A stretch of 64,000 nt of DNA from Fratercula arctica (taxonomy: Eukaryota; Chordata; Aves; Charadriiformes; Alcidae), in assembly GCA_947846985.1 (NCBI GenBank), contig CANTUZ010000002.1:17561587-17625586 (forward strand). The letters are read 5' to 3'. The translations under genes and the position numbers were made by a program. Positions 49,181 to 60,740 of this stretch are shown in pieces; within the stretch, counting starts at the first letter, position 1, and every line of letters begins with the position of its first letter. The notes under the pieces were generated by a model, which saw only the letters and a program-made list of their open reading frames with translations, was not told where the DNA came from and made no database searches.

Positions 49181-49627
49181 CCTGCTCATCGGAAACTGGC
49201 CGGGAGCATGGGGCGTCAGCTTCTTGGGTCAGCCGGGTACTGGAGCCGGCTCTGATGTACAGGTCTGGTGTCTTTAACCACCAGCAGTGGTTACGAGCGG
49301 TTCCCAGAACAGACTGGGGCATCTCCGGAGATGTCAGCCTAGTTCCCAGAGCTCAGGCTGAGCTGGCTGAGCTTCCCCCTGATGCCTGGCTCAGCCAGGC
49401 TCAACTGAGCTTGGGTTTTTGCAGGGAAGGCAACTTGGATCCCAAGCGTCTGTGCCACCAGCCAGGCAACGAAGTGCACCCGAGCTAGAAAGAAAATGTC
49501 CCCAAACCTCCCACCAACATGCCTCTGGTCCGTCAACCACTTTCTCCTTCCACCAACAAAGCAGGTCGCTCCACCCCAGCTGGCTCTTTTTGGCATTGCT
49601 GTAATCACCATAAGATCAACCCCACTA

Positions 49628-49842
49628 AACATGAGGAGGAACTCCTTTACTTTGAGGGAGGCAGAGCACTGGAACAGGCTGCCCAGAGAGGTGGTGGAGT
49701 CTCCGTCTCTGGAGACATTCAAAACCCGCCTGGACGCATTCCTGTGCACCCTGCTCTAGGTGACCCTTCTCTGGCAGGGGGGTTGGACTAGATGATCTCC
49801 AGAGGTCCCTTCCAGCCCCTATCACTTGGTGATTCTGTGATT
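49628..49842 (+). mobile_element. CR1 LINE 3' fragment
   Basis: The segment contains ctttactttgagggaggcag, gcactggaacaggctgccca and gttggactagatgatctcc, and ends in gattctgtgatt, a variant octamer tail, at 49842. It is a heavily 5'-truncated CR1 of a tail subtype different from the minus-strand copies. The coding end is [16 protein letters not shown] and stops at 49759; the rest is 3' UTR. No target-site duplication was identified. Confidence 0.93.
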
Positions 49843-52051
49843 CCCAGCTACAGGTTCTACTTGCATGGGACCCCACCAGGAAAGCAGGGATGAGAAATGC
49901 TCCCGGGGCAGGGGCAGGTGTTGCTACAGCCCTCCTGGGGGAAGCTCCAGCTGGAAGAGCCCAGGTCCCCCAGTTTGCAGACATACTGGTATGACAGGCA
50001 CCAGACCTGTGCACCAACATTGGAAGGAGAGGACTTTAGGAAGAAAACAACACGTCTCCTTTTCTTGTGTTCCCTGCTCCACCTGGATGGAGAATTTCTG
50101 CATGCACAAAGGAAGTTTCTGTGCTGCAGAGGGGGATATTTTTCATTTTTGCTTTGCTGGCTCGATAGGAAACAGCAGGAGGAAGAGAGGCCAGCAGAAG
50201 TTGCTCTGGAGGTTGACCTGAAAAGAGTCCATTTTTCCAGAGAAACTGAAAAGAAAAAAAGTGGGAGGGGATAAAGCAAAAATAATTTTGAATTAAGTGA
50301 AAGCATTTGATCCTAACGCATGGTTTCATTTTTCTAGTTTATCTCTTAGGTCAGACTGTACCCAATTTACAAAGAAACAGCACTTCAAAAACAAACATAA
50401 AGGAAATGAAGAGTTTCGTTTCTAAAATGTCAAGGCAAGACATTTCATCATTCCACATTGCTGCTGTTTCTTTGAGATGTGGAGAAAAGCAGTAACAAAG
50501 GGACAGGTTTACCGTTCGTTTCCTTTCTCCTCCTAGACAAGTCAACAAATTGGACTCAAATTCACAAACCAGTTCCTTCAAGTTTGTATTTTTTATCCCC
50601 CCAAAAAAAGCCCCAAACCCCAATCGTTCTGGGGTTTGGGAAACCTTTTCCAGCTTTAGGCTCTGACACAGCAGCCAGCATTTGGAAGTGGAACACCTGC
50701 CTATTGATGAAGTTTGTTATCTTTCTCTCATGCCTTGAGGCGGCTCAGACATGCTCCCTGCCTGGCGTGTCCTCCTGCTGCAGCCCAGACCACAAACGTG
50801 CCCGCTGCCTCCAAAACAAAGTCAGCTCCACATAGTTTCCTACAGCTCTTTCCCTCTTCGTCCAACCCTAACATTACGGATCTTAGCTGGAATGGCTCTT
50901 TCCCAAGTGTAAACAGCAACAAATTATTGCTGGTCTGTGAGAGGAACATTCCCTTTCAGCACCCTCTGTGTGATACTGGATATTTCTGCACCATAATCAC
51001 ACCGGGCTGAGGTCTTTAAGCTGCCGTGGTCACCTGCCTTCCATTAAAGCCTGCAGAATAAAACACGGCCCATGCTAGAACTATTTAGGGATTCAATTTT
51101 GCTTTTCAGTCGGTGCTGAGATGACTCAAGCAACAAATGAAAGGAAATGTGAAGCACAATGAACTGTACAATGAAGTACAATTTCGCAGCAGCAAGAACT
51201 CCCACACTGGCCTCCCCTTCTGAGATAATGGGATGAAGAATTCATAATAGAAATTGTCGATGGGAAATTACATGTTAAAGGAACTTTAGTAGTTGCCCAT
51301 CTATTTTGCATGTTTTCTCCCCTTTTTTTCTAAAGTGAACTGAGAATTAGAGATAAAAAGTTTCTTTTGAATTAGGAAACTGCTTCTAGAAGTGATATTG
51401 CCAGTCCACACTGTTAAAAGATCCTCCATTAGAATCTGCGCAAAATGCCATGATTGATCTAGAAAACACAAGCTTCTGTGCAAAAGGCCCTTTGGGAATG
51501 GTAGCAGACCACATTTTCACACTTCTGCTCTGCAGTTTTGACATCTGGTACTTACTTCTGTTGTAGAAGAAAGCAAATGTTTTCCTTAATCAAAGTACTC
51601 CAGGAGCTGAGGCCCTAAACCAGCTCTCCCAGTATCAACTACCGTAAGACACAAAATTGTGATAGTTGTCAAAAATGAAAATAATTACAAGTCAAAAATG
51701 AATTCAAGCTGATGTGTCTTGAATTATTTCCTTTCTGGATTGCAGTGCTTCTTTCTGTTCTTTTTATTTCTAAAATTATGTCAATCACAACTGTTGGTAC
51801 TTAAAACACCAAATGACGTGATGAGATAAAACCGAACAAGCTTACAATTAATTGCAATTTAATCCAGGGAATTCCACCAAAGAGTTTCCCCTTAAATGAA
51901 ATGTGTGCAGCACTTGGTCACAAGCCCAAGATAAAACATGTGGGTCCCCAGTTCGGGGGATCGAGGCCCTGTTGGCTGGCACAGGAGGAGCATTGATGGC
52001 CATTGACTCTACGTGGGCATTGCTTCCCCTCTCCAAATACATCAGGTCTTT
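49843..52051. other. Unique non-coding stretch, no gene recognised
   Basis: No repeat family or exon was recognised in about 2.2 kb of ordinary composition. Confidence 0.5.
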
Positions 52052-52174
52052 ATAGAATCATAGAATGGTTTAGGTTGGAAGAGACCTTAAAGAATCATCT
52101 AGTTCCAAGCTCCTGCCATGTGCAGGGACACCTCCCACTAGACCAGGCTGCGCAAAGCCCCATCCAACCTGGCC
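52052..52174 (-). mobile_element. CR1 LINE 3' tail fragment
   Basis: The plus strand reads tagaatcatagaatggttta, ggttggaagagacctt and cactagaccaggctgcgcaa, ending at cctggcc, which is the reverse complement of a CR1 3' tail with its octamer at 52052. Only about 120 bases remain. It is the same subtype as 31537-32080. Confidence 0.92.
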
Positions 52175-53915
52175 CTACCATGAGGAAGTTGCACCCAAAC
52201 GGCAAGAAGCATCTCCCAGTTAATGGCATTAGGACTGTGACCCCCGTTCAGGGTTATGTGGGATACTGCTCGACGCAGGCAGCCCCAGGCACCCACAGGG
52301 AGGTGGACACAGAACGGGGGTACCCCTGAGCATGGCCCCAGGAGGTCCAGGTCTGCTGAGCAAGCAGAGACATGCTGGGGTGGGCTGAGCACTGAAGCCA
52401 GGCCCTGCAGGCTTTGCCATGGCTCTGGTATGATGAACAAATTCAAATCAATCTGCTTCTGGAATGAGTATTTGTGGAGGAAGGATTAAGTTTCACAACT
52501 TACCACTGCCCCAACAATCAACTTTGTTTCACATGGTGGAAACCTCTGAAGTCATGTTGAATGTTAGTACATGAATACTGGGCAAAACTAAAATATAGTA
52601 TAAACTAACTGTAGTGGTGCAGGCTCTTCTCACCCCACAGTGGTGGATCTCATGGAACTGCAGGACTCTGCAAAGGAGCAAAGGATTAAATGGCCGAATC
52701 ACGAGGGACGAGGTGTGAGCCAAGGACCTACTGGGACTTCAGTGGAGGTGAACTGCTGTGCTCAGCATGTGATAAGGAAAGTTGTAGTCACCTTCAAGCC
52801 TGGGGTACCTCACAGTTGTCCCAGGAAGTGTTCAGTGGCAATGCCCAGGGCTGCCTCGGGACAAGACTCACTTTTAATTAGTTGAATTGCCACAACAGAA
52901 GTGTAAGCCTGGCCTGTATTTGCAATCACTCACAGTAGGGTGGGAATTTGTGTTGCTTAGCAAGTTCTTTTGGTTAAATTAACAAATATAACTTCTCCAC
53001 AGATGCTTAAGAGTGTATTGTGACTGTAGCTAAGGCCTCTCAGTTGGGTCTACCCCTAACTCTCCTCCCATGCGTACTAGAATGCCTGCATTTGATGATG
53101 CTTCAAATCTGGGCTGACTGTCCGAGTGCAGGTACGGACTTGAGTTCAGCGGTTGCTTTTGCAAAGGAACACCTTGCTTGCAAAGATGATGAAGCTGTAA
53201 TCATTCAACTGCTGGTAGTCTTCCCATATCTCCCTGCATGTCTAGAAGGCACTGGGAAGCTTGCTTTTCCCAGTGTGCCTAGAAGGATGTTTTTTAAATT
53301 ACTAGGCAAATACCATAGAACAGCTCATCTTCTGGTAAGGTGGTGGGGTTTTGGGGACCCACACAGGTGAGGGCAGAACTACAACAGCACAGCAAGGTCA
53401 GTACAGCTTCTGGGGTGACTGCTGACATTGAAGCCAGACTGGCCAAGGAGCACTGCCCTTGATGCGAATCACTGGCATTATCTCTGTTATGAAGACATAA
53501 CCAAACTGTCAATTGTATTGATCAGATTTTTTTCCTTGTGGTGATTTCCTTGAGAAAGGACTTCCTTTTGGTGGGAGGATTTCAGTCAATAGATCTGATT
53601 GGAAAATATCTGTCTACTTAGAAGTAGTTTATTTTAACGTTAGAAAGAGGTATTATGATCTGAGTATGTCTTATTTAAGCCTTCTTACCCCATCTATCTA
53701 TATGCCCCTCTTCTACATCCCACCTCCTAGCCTTTTCTGGCTTGCTGCGAATATGAGACAGAATGAGAAAATCCATGTGGATCTCAGAAGGAAGAACATG
53801 CATCTCCTGAAGGGAGCTTTTGGATGAGACAGATGAAAACCAGGCTGTACAGACAGCTAAATTTCATTGTGGACAACACTGAAAATACTCTTAGAGAGGA
53901 GCCTGTTTTGCTCAG
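52175..53915. other. Unique non-coding stretch, no gene recognised
   Basis: No confirmed gene or repeat. A segment at about 52640-52885 gives a partial C-x2-C translation in one frame (LLCSACDK), noted separately as weak. The stretch ends in ctcag, the left target-site copy of the next LTR. Confidence 0.45.
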
Positions 53916-54513
53916 TGTGCTGCTTTTGGCTGGGATAGACTTAATTTTCTTCACAGTAGCTAGAACGGGGCTATGGTTTGGATTTGTGCTGGAAACAGTG
54001 TTGATATTACAGGGATCTTTTAGTTAAGTGCTGAGCAGTGCTTACACAGAGTCAAGGCCTTTTCTCCTCCTCACCCCACCCCACCAGTGAGCAGGCTGGG
54101 TGAAGCACAAGAAGTTGGGAGGAGACACAGCTGGGACAACTGACGCCAACTGACCAAAGAAATATTCCATGCCATATGACATCATGCTCAGCATAGAAAG
54201 CTGGGGGAAGAAGAAAGAAGGGGTGACGTTTGGAGTTAGGGTGTTTTTTCTTCCCAAGTCACCGTTATGCGTGATGGAGCCCTGCTTTCCTGGAGATGTC
54301 TGAACACCTGCCTGCCAACGGGAAGCAGTGAATGAATTCATTGTTTTGCTTTGCTTGTGTGGCTTTTGCTTTTGCTTTACTTATTAAACTGTCTTTTTCT
54401 CAACCCATGAGTTTTCTCACTTTTACTCTTCTGATTCTCTCCGCCATCCCACTGGGGGAGTGTGAGAGAGGAGCTGCATGGTCCTAGCTGCTGGCTGGGG
54501 TTAAACCACAACA
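53916..54513 (+). mobile_element. Complete solo LTR, avian ERV family A
   Basis: This is a 598-base LTR from tgtgctgcttttggctggga to ttaaaccacaaca with TG...CA ends, flanked by a perfect 5-base target-site duplication, ctcag, at 53911-53915 and 54514-54518. The position of the TATA box reads catagaaag (54192-54200), a change that would weaken it; the poly(A) signal attaaa lies at 54383-54388. Internal blocks (cacagagtcaaggcctttt, gaagttgggaggagacac, cccaagtcaccgttatgcgt) match the minus-strand LTR at 14524-15106. No internal viral sequence is present, so it is a solo LTR. Confidence 0.95.
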
Positions 54514-55253
54514 CTCAGCAATAGAAAAGTGCCAGTAGCAGTGTCCAGTGAGCCCTTCCACTCTAGAAGATGTTATCTTCTCCCCCAGTCCCAGCAGACG
54601 GGCAGATGCGATTGCTACTACTGAATATGGCTTTGTTATGAGGTGCCTTCTGAGGTCCTCAAGCATATTAAATCCCAACAAGCAGGCTCATCCATCAGCA
54701 GGGAGCCTTTGCACTAGATATCTGACTGCTATAAACTGGAATTTCTTCCTTGGAGAACTTGTGTTACTAGAAAGCTCAGCTGTTGCAGGAGAAGCTCTTG
54801 GCACCTCGTGCAATGTTTATATATTCATCTTTATTGTGGAAAGGAAGATTACTTATTTTGACATTCATGATCAAAAATGAAGGCAATTGAGCTCTCATTT
54901 ATGAGATTAAGGGTTTTCTCTGCATTAACAAAGGGTCCGTGTTCTTGCAGTCAGGTATGTGTATCTTCAACACTGTATTACATAGTGATACCAAAGCAGT
55001 TGGTAGCAAACCAAAGCAGTTTTTGTGTGCAGCAGGTAGTTTTAGGAGTGTCAGTTCCTGCTTTCCTTTGTGAACAACATCTCTTTGAACTCCTGTCTTA
55101 TCCTGTAGCTGCTGCAGCATGAGCTGCTCTGCACATGCAGCAGATGCCACCATGGCAGCGCTCATCCAGGACCAGGAAAGACCAAGCCAACTGGGGCAGC
55201 TGGAGACGTCTCCCACTCTTGTGCTCCTTTCTGAACTCCTTCACAATATGCGC
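54514..55253. other. Unique spacer between two LTRs
   Basis: About 740 bases with no gene or repeat recognised. A 12-base direct repeat, accaaagcagtt, occurs twice near 54990 and 55010. Confidence 0.45.
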
Positions 55254-56055
55254 TGTATTGGGTTTGCATGGCAAGGTTTTGGTAGCAGGGGGGACTACAG
55301 GAGTGGCTTCTGAGAAACTGCTAGAAGCTTCCTCTGTGTCTGCTAGGGACAATGCCAGCCAGCTCGAAGATGGACCTGCCACTAGCCAAGGCCAAGCGGT
55401 GTTAGCGCCTCTGGGATAATATTTTTAAGAAGGAGGAAAAAGGTTGCTGTGGAACAGCAACTGCAGTGAGAGAGAGGAGTGAGAGTATGTGAGAGCAACA
55501 ACTCTGCAGACACCAAGGTCAGTGAAGAAGGAAGGGGAGGAGGTGGTCCAGGTGCTGGAGCAGAGATTCCCCTTCAGCCCGTGGTGAAGCCCATGGTGAG
55601 GCAGGCTGTCCTCCTGTAGCCCAGAGAGGTTAATGCTCGAGTAGGTATCTACCTGCAGCCCGAGGAGGACTCCACACCAGAGCAAGTGGATGCCTGAAGG
55701 AGGCTGTGACCCCATGAGAAGCCTGCGCTGGAGCAGGCTTCTGGCAGGACCTGTGGACCTGTGGAGAGAGGAGCCCACACTGGAGCAGACTTGCTGGCAG
55801 GACTTGTGGCCCTGTGGGGTCAATCTGGAGCAGTCTGTTTCTGAAAGACTGCACCCTGTGGAAGGGACCCACGCTGGAGCAGGTCATGGAGAACTGTAGC
55901 CCATGGGAAGGACTCACATTGGAGAAGTTCACGGAGGACTGTCTCCTGTGGGAGAGACCCCGTGCTGGAGCAAGGGAAGAGTGTGAGGAGTCCTCGCCCT
56001 GAGGAGGCAGGAGCGGCAGAGACAACAATGAACTGACCACAACCCCCATCACACC
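55254..56055 (+). mobile_element. 3'-truncated LTR, avian ERV family B
   Basis: It begins tgtattgggtttgcatggca and follows a different avian LTR family from family A: ttttggtagcaggggggact near 55276, a TATA-like ataatatttttaag (about 55417-55428), and a 3' half with repeated ctggagcagg-type units. Similarity stops at about 56055 (acaacccccatcacaccg); the expected remainder with poly(A) signal and CA end is missing, so the copy is truncated. No target-site duplication can be tested because the right end is lost. Frames inside it are not genes. Confidence 0.8.
55670..55975 (+). repeat. Imperfect internal repeats inside LTR family B
   Basis: The core (c)ctggagcag recurs at about 55727, 55779, 55828, 55872 and 55963, with degenerate copies near 55675 and 55917, each preceded by a ccca/ccac-type context and a purine-rich stretch. 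Spacing is roughly 45-55 bases. It is a feature of this LTR family, not a separate element. Confidence 0.65.
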
Positions 56056-57029
56056 GTCAATGTCTCGTGGTGGCTACGGTTTGTCACTCTGTGCCGTGAA
56101 AGCAAATTGCAGAGCCAGCCACCGGGAAGGGAGCGGGTCTGGCCTGAGGGCTGCTCCTCTGGGAAAAGGAGCAATCACTGCTAATGGAAGTAAGGGTGGG
56201 TCTGAGGGTCTGACACAAATCGTAGTCCTGTCCTGTGGCCTCTGTGGCTGCTTGGCTATCTTCCTGTGACAGTTCTTGACGATTTCAGCAAGGCAGGAGG
56301 CATCCAGGCAGCTGGGAGGGGAATACGTTTTTAGTGTATCCAGAACTACAGCCTGCATCTCTAAGAAAGCCTCTGTTCCCATGCCTTGCCTTCAGTTACT
56401 TTCCTGTAATTATTTCTGTTACAATTATCCAAGTGGCTGCCCAGGCTGCAGTGTGAAAGCCTGTCTGAAGGAAATGCTAAAGCCCCTACAGAATGAAAAG
56501 GTAGGTCAGGAATAAAACGCGGAAAGCATGGCACCACACCAGTGCTAACCTCTCCCACTGCTTGCAGAGCAGCGTTTAAGTTTTTCCTGTGTTTTTTTTG
56601 CAACAAAATTTATCCTGCATATGATATTATAAGACTCAGGGAAATACGCTTCACCAACCTGCTCACAGGCATTCTCCAAGCCTTCATCATGCCTAGTGGC
56701 CCTGGAGGAATTTGTTCAAAAATTATGAAGCGTGCATGGAAGACCTAAAATCCTACTGAGCCCCAAAGCCCTTTGCACTGCTCAGGGTGGGCAGGACAAG
56801 GTGGGTCTGTCTCTGTCTCATCACAGTCATACCAGCCCTGAGAATATTTCCTTGCAGAGAGGTCAGGTCCTTCTCTAGAGCTCCCCGGAGAAATGTGCAA
56901 AAGGCTCCTAAGGAATTGCATGATCTACTTTGAGCTCTCTTCTCTTGGTCTAAAGCAAGACAGCTAAGTCGAGGCCAAATCTTGTGCTTTCCATACAAGT
57001 AAGAAGCCTGAATAACATACTTTGTCTCA

Positions 57030-57095
57030 GAGATCAGGATTTGATCCCCAGATGTATCCCAGACTCCCTGTATCACTTTGGCAAGTCACTTTGTG
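57030..57095 (+). mobile_element. Weak MIR-like SINE fragment
   Basis: gatttgatccccagatgtat, agactccctgtatcactttg and gcaagtcacttt match the order 'attc..gct...cttcctgtgtgaccttgggcaagtcactt'. Short and diverged. Confidence 0.35.
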
Positions 57096-59474
57096 ATGGA
57101 TTTTCATACATTTGGCACTAAAGCCAAGTCGTTACAATAACTATATAAGGCAAGATCCCCAGAAGAACTCATTTCCCCTTGTCCAGAATTCTTTGGAAGA
57201 ATTAGCCCATTATTTTACTTACTAAATGGGACCTCAGCTCTTCTGAAAACCTGCCCGTGCTTGGCAGCCCTGAGTTCTTAAGAAACTCTATCCCCACACC
57301 TCTCTGCCTCCATTCCCATCTGCACGTTGAAAGAAACCATCTTTCCTTGGAGCCCTTCGCCTGGCTTTTCTGTTCCAGCTGTGAGTTCTCAGTGGGGACA
57401 CCTCTCTCATGTGAGGTGTCCCAGCCTCTCTGGCACGGCAGGACACAAACCTCTGACACACTCCCACCTGCCCCTGTTGGACAAATACACACCATTGGTA
57501 ACAGGAATCGAACTTAACGAAGCAAACTGCACAGGAGGACACTAAAAAGGAAAATAAAGCATCATGTTAAATTCCTCTCTGATGCACTTTAACCTCTTTT
57601 CTCTTGTAAGATCCTCAGTGTTTGGGACATATTTCTGCTTCGTACACTTGGAAGATGAGAAGGCACATTTTCAGGGAAAGGCAGTGTAAATCCTCTTCGG
57701 GTTTTTAATGACAACGATGAATAAGGATGAGCATTGTCTGTCTACAGCGAGCATCAGAAGGAGCAAAACATCAGCATTTCCCAGGAAGTACAAAGAAAAT
57801 GAGCTTATGGTCAGAGCAAGCTGAACTTTCCCCAATTTTATGGCCACAGTAATTCTGCTTGGTTTTTTTTTTTGAAACTGGTGTTTAGCATAGGATTTCT
57901 CAGATGCTGGAACTGCTCTTTGAGCTATGGAAACTTACTCACAAGGAAAGCTGCAACGGTAGTTGCACTCAAATTATACATTGCCCCTGGCAGATCAAAA
58001 CTCATTCCCACCTGTTCGTATTCCAGAAAACGAAGCCTCACACTGTCGATGTGGGTCACTCACTGATTGGCAGCGCGCAAATCTTTAGAGGCAATGGAGA
58101 AAAACAAGGATATTTTTGGCAAAGTTCTGCTAATCGGAATCGGATTTGCGCTAAGACTGAAGAGCTCACAGCAATATTTCTCACCAAAAATGACGAGAAA
58201 ACATGGTAAAATTAAGGAGAAGAACAAAGAGGCTGGCAGATGAGCTCCCAGCCCTGTCCTTCACAAACATAACTTGCAGGGCTGACAGGGCAGTATTTTT
58301 GAAATCTTGAGTGCCTTTTAGAAAGCTCTAAGTGCCAGCGGCTCCTTCTAAAGCCAGGGCATTTGGCGCTTTATGGGCCAAGTCCTGCTCTGAGGGCAGC
58401 TCTGCCTGCCCTGCAGACCGTGCTGTGGATGTACCTGCACCAGCTGCTGAGGAGCTTGCAGTCAAGCAGCTGCTGAGGGAGTCAGGGTCGGCCCTGTCCC
58501 ATGGCGTGCCCTTTCCACCCGCCCACAGCAAGTCAGAAACCTCACAGGAGGCCACAAGTCTTATTCAGGGCACTGCTCAGTTCCGTACAGAGAAAGCATC
58601 TCCAAAAGATTAGCAGCTGCATCTACACTGCATGTCCTCATACGGCACAGCGCCGCACTCCTGTGCTCAGCCCCTCGCCGCCATTGCAATGCAAGTTTTG
58701 AGTGCTTGATTGCCATTCGAGATGTGGTCGGGGAGGGCTCCTGGACAGTGACAGCGACGCAGTGAAATTTCCCACCGAATAAAAGGGCTTATGGAGACAG
58801 GGGTGGGAACATTCACCTGAGCAAAACCAAGGTGCGAACATCTTAGTTGCATGCGTTATGCGTCATATGGATGCTCCTGAGTTTGAAGCTTGTTTTCTTA
58901 TACTTGAAGTAACAAACGGGTGGCTCTCTTTCCTTACCGCCCCCTTTGCCATGTCTTTCAGAACTCTACAAAAAAGCAGTGTCAGACAGCACTGGGCGTA
59001 CGCAGGGAGTGGCCTGGATACGGAGTCTTTCGCTTTTAGCTAATGTCTCCAAATCTATTTAAGACAGGAGCAGTTTGAAGCTCTTACCCTCCGAGGACTA
59101 CTTGGCAGCTCAAATTAAATGAATTAGGCCAGGCTCCAGAAGATGTGACGTTGTCACAGCAGGGTCGGCAGCAGCCCCAGCCAGCATCCCGATCCCCGTT
59201 TGCAGATGGGGCAAAAAGAAACCCTATGCCCTGTTCCACAGCCACGCGAGGAGATGAGTGAGATACCACAGGCGTTTTCTTCTCAGGGCACGACTGGGTC
59301 CCTGGGCACAAAGCCAGGCTGCGGTGCCCCACCGCTGCTCGGTGGCTCCCCTGCCCAGATGTGAGCAGCTGGAGCCCAAGGGCGGCAGGGGAGAGGAAGG
59401 CACGGTAGCATGCTGCCAAAATTCAGGCTCATGCAGCATTTTCCATTATTGGTCAGATTTGTCTCCTTGATCTC

Positions 59475-59513
59475 ATAATTTTATAATTTTTATAATTTTT
59501 CTTTTCCTTTTTG
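59475..59513. repeat. AT-rich low-complexity segment
   Basis: Repeated ataatttt units (cataattttataattttt, tataatttttcttttcc) form a short AT-rich simple repeat. Confidence 0.75.
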
Positions 59514-60637
59514 TTTACGTCATTGTTTGAAGGAGATATGGTTGCACTTGTTATCAGCAGCAAAACAGTTAACTGGCGATTGTTGCAATGCATCTTTGTG
59601 TGTTGGTATTCCAGAATGACAGAAAGTCGATAAACAGGATTTTTAAAATGATTCTTATTCAAAGAAAGGCAGAAAAACAATCTTCCACTCTGGGAAAACT
59701 CATGAGATTTGAAAAAGCTTAGGAAAGCTCTGCTGCGAGGAAGCAGAGGTGCCTGCCTGCTTTGCCCCAGGAGGGCTGCTCGGAGGAAAACGGGGAGGGG
59801 GCCCTTAGGCAAAACCAGCTCCTGTTCCCAGCCCCAAAACTGCACGAGCTGCTGTGGAGATCTGGGGCGCGGAGGGGCTTTGTAGCGAGAGCCCCCATAG
59901 CAAAACTAACGGGTTTTAACTCCCCTGGCTGCTCCAATTTGTCAAAATTGACACGTTCCTGGAGAACATTCCCATTTTGACCAAATGACGTTTTCCAATG
60001 GAAAAAAAAACCACATTCAGCTGGAAAATCTCTAACCGGATCTAGTCCTCCCTATGTGCTGTGCTGACATGCTATTTATGCGCTGGAGGTTGGCGTAACT
60101 TTCGCAAGGAAATGAATCCAAGAGGAGACTCAACAATGAACCACAGCCAGCGTTGGTATATTAAGACAACAAAAATCTGTGCATTAGCAAACCCAGGCAG
60201 TGACATGACTATGACTGTAGCAAGTCCACGTCAGCTGTGCTGGTAATGATGTTAACTGATCAATAACTTGATTTCCCATGGAAATGGAAATAAAGTCCCA
60301 TGGAAACCAAGCTGCCTGAAAAGAAACCCACTCCTTCTCCTCCAATTTAGACTCAACTGCTAAGCAAATAAGCAGAGAAAAAATTACATGAATTAGACAC
60401 ACGCAGTCCCAATCTACTTTTTACTGCCCCTTTGTGCCTCCTAAAGGAAGGCAACATAGTGTTGCCTGCATCAATCTGAAGATAAAAATTATTTCTAAAT
60501 TTAGGAAACCAAAGACCAGAGTGTTTTGTCTATCTTCATTTCCTATGCATCTGCAGATATGAGATTAATCATAACACTGCTTTTCAATTTGCCACACGAA
60601 CATGAGTTTCAGGCTTTTTGAGTGAAATACTCCGTTT

Positions 60638-60740
60638 GCTCCGTTTTACAGATAAAGAAACAGAAACATGGGAGGTTGAATTGCTGTCTTTAAGACACGC
60701 TGTGGGTCACTGTCAGATGGATGACTCAGAGAGCAACTCT
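60638..60740 (+). mobile_element. Ancient MIR-like SINE remnant
   Basis: ctccgttttacagataaaga, aacagaaacatgggaggttg, aattgctgtctttaagacac, and ggtcactgtcagatggatga follow the order 'cccattttacagatggggaaactgaggcacagagaggttaagtgacttgcccaaggtcacacagtgagtcag'. Good collinearity with heavy divergence. Confidence 0.6.

Larger units (their letters stand above)
34386..49627. other. Mostly unique non-coding stretch, no gene recognised
   Basis: No exon of a known family was found in about 15 kb. It contains poly-A runs (39377-39402, 41048-41066, 45522-45532), ancient SINE remnants (44325-44351, 48955-49015) and a CpG-rich patch (49019-49180). A minus-strand acceptor/donor pair brackets 37857-37951 with an open frame but no recognised product. 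Confidence 0.5.
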
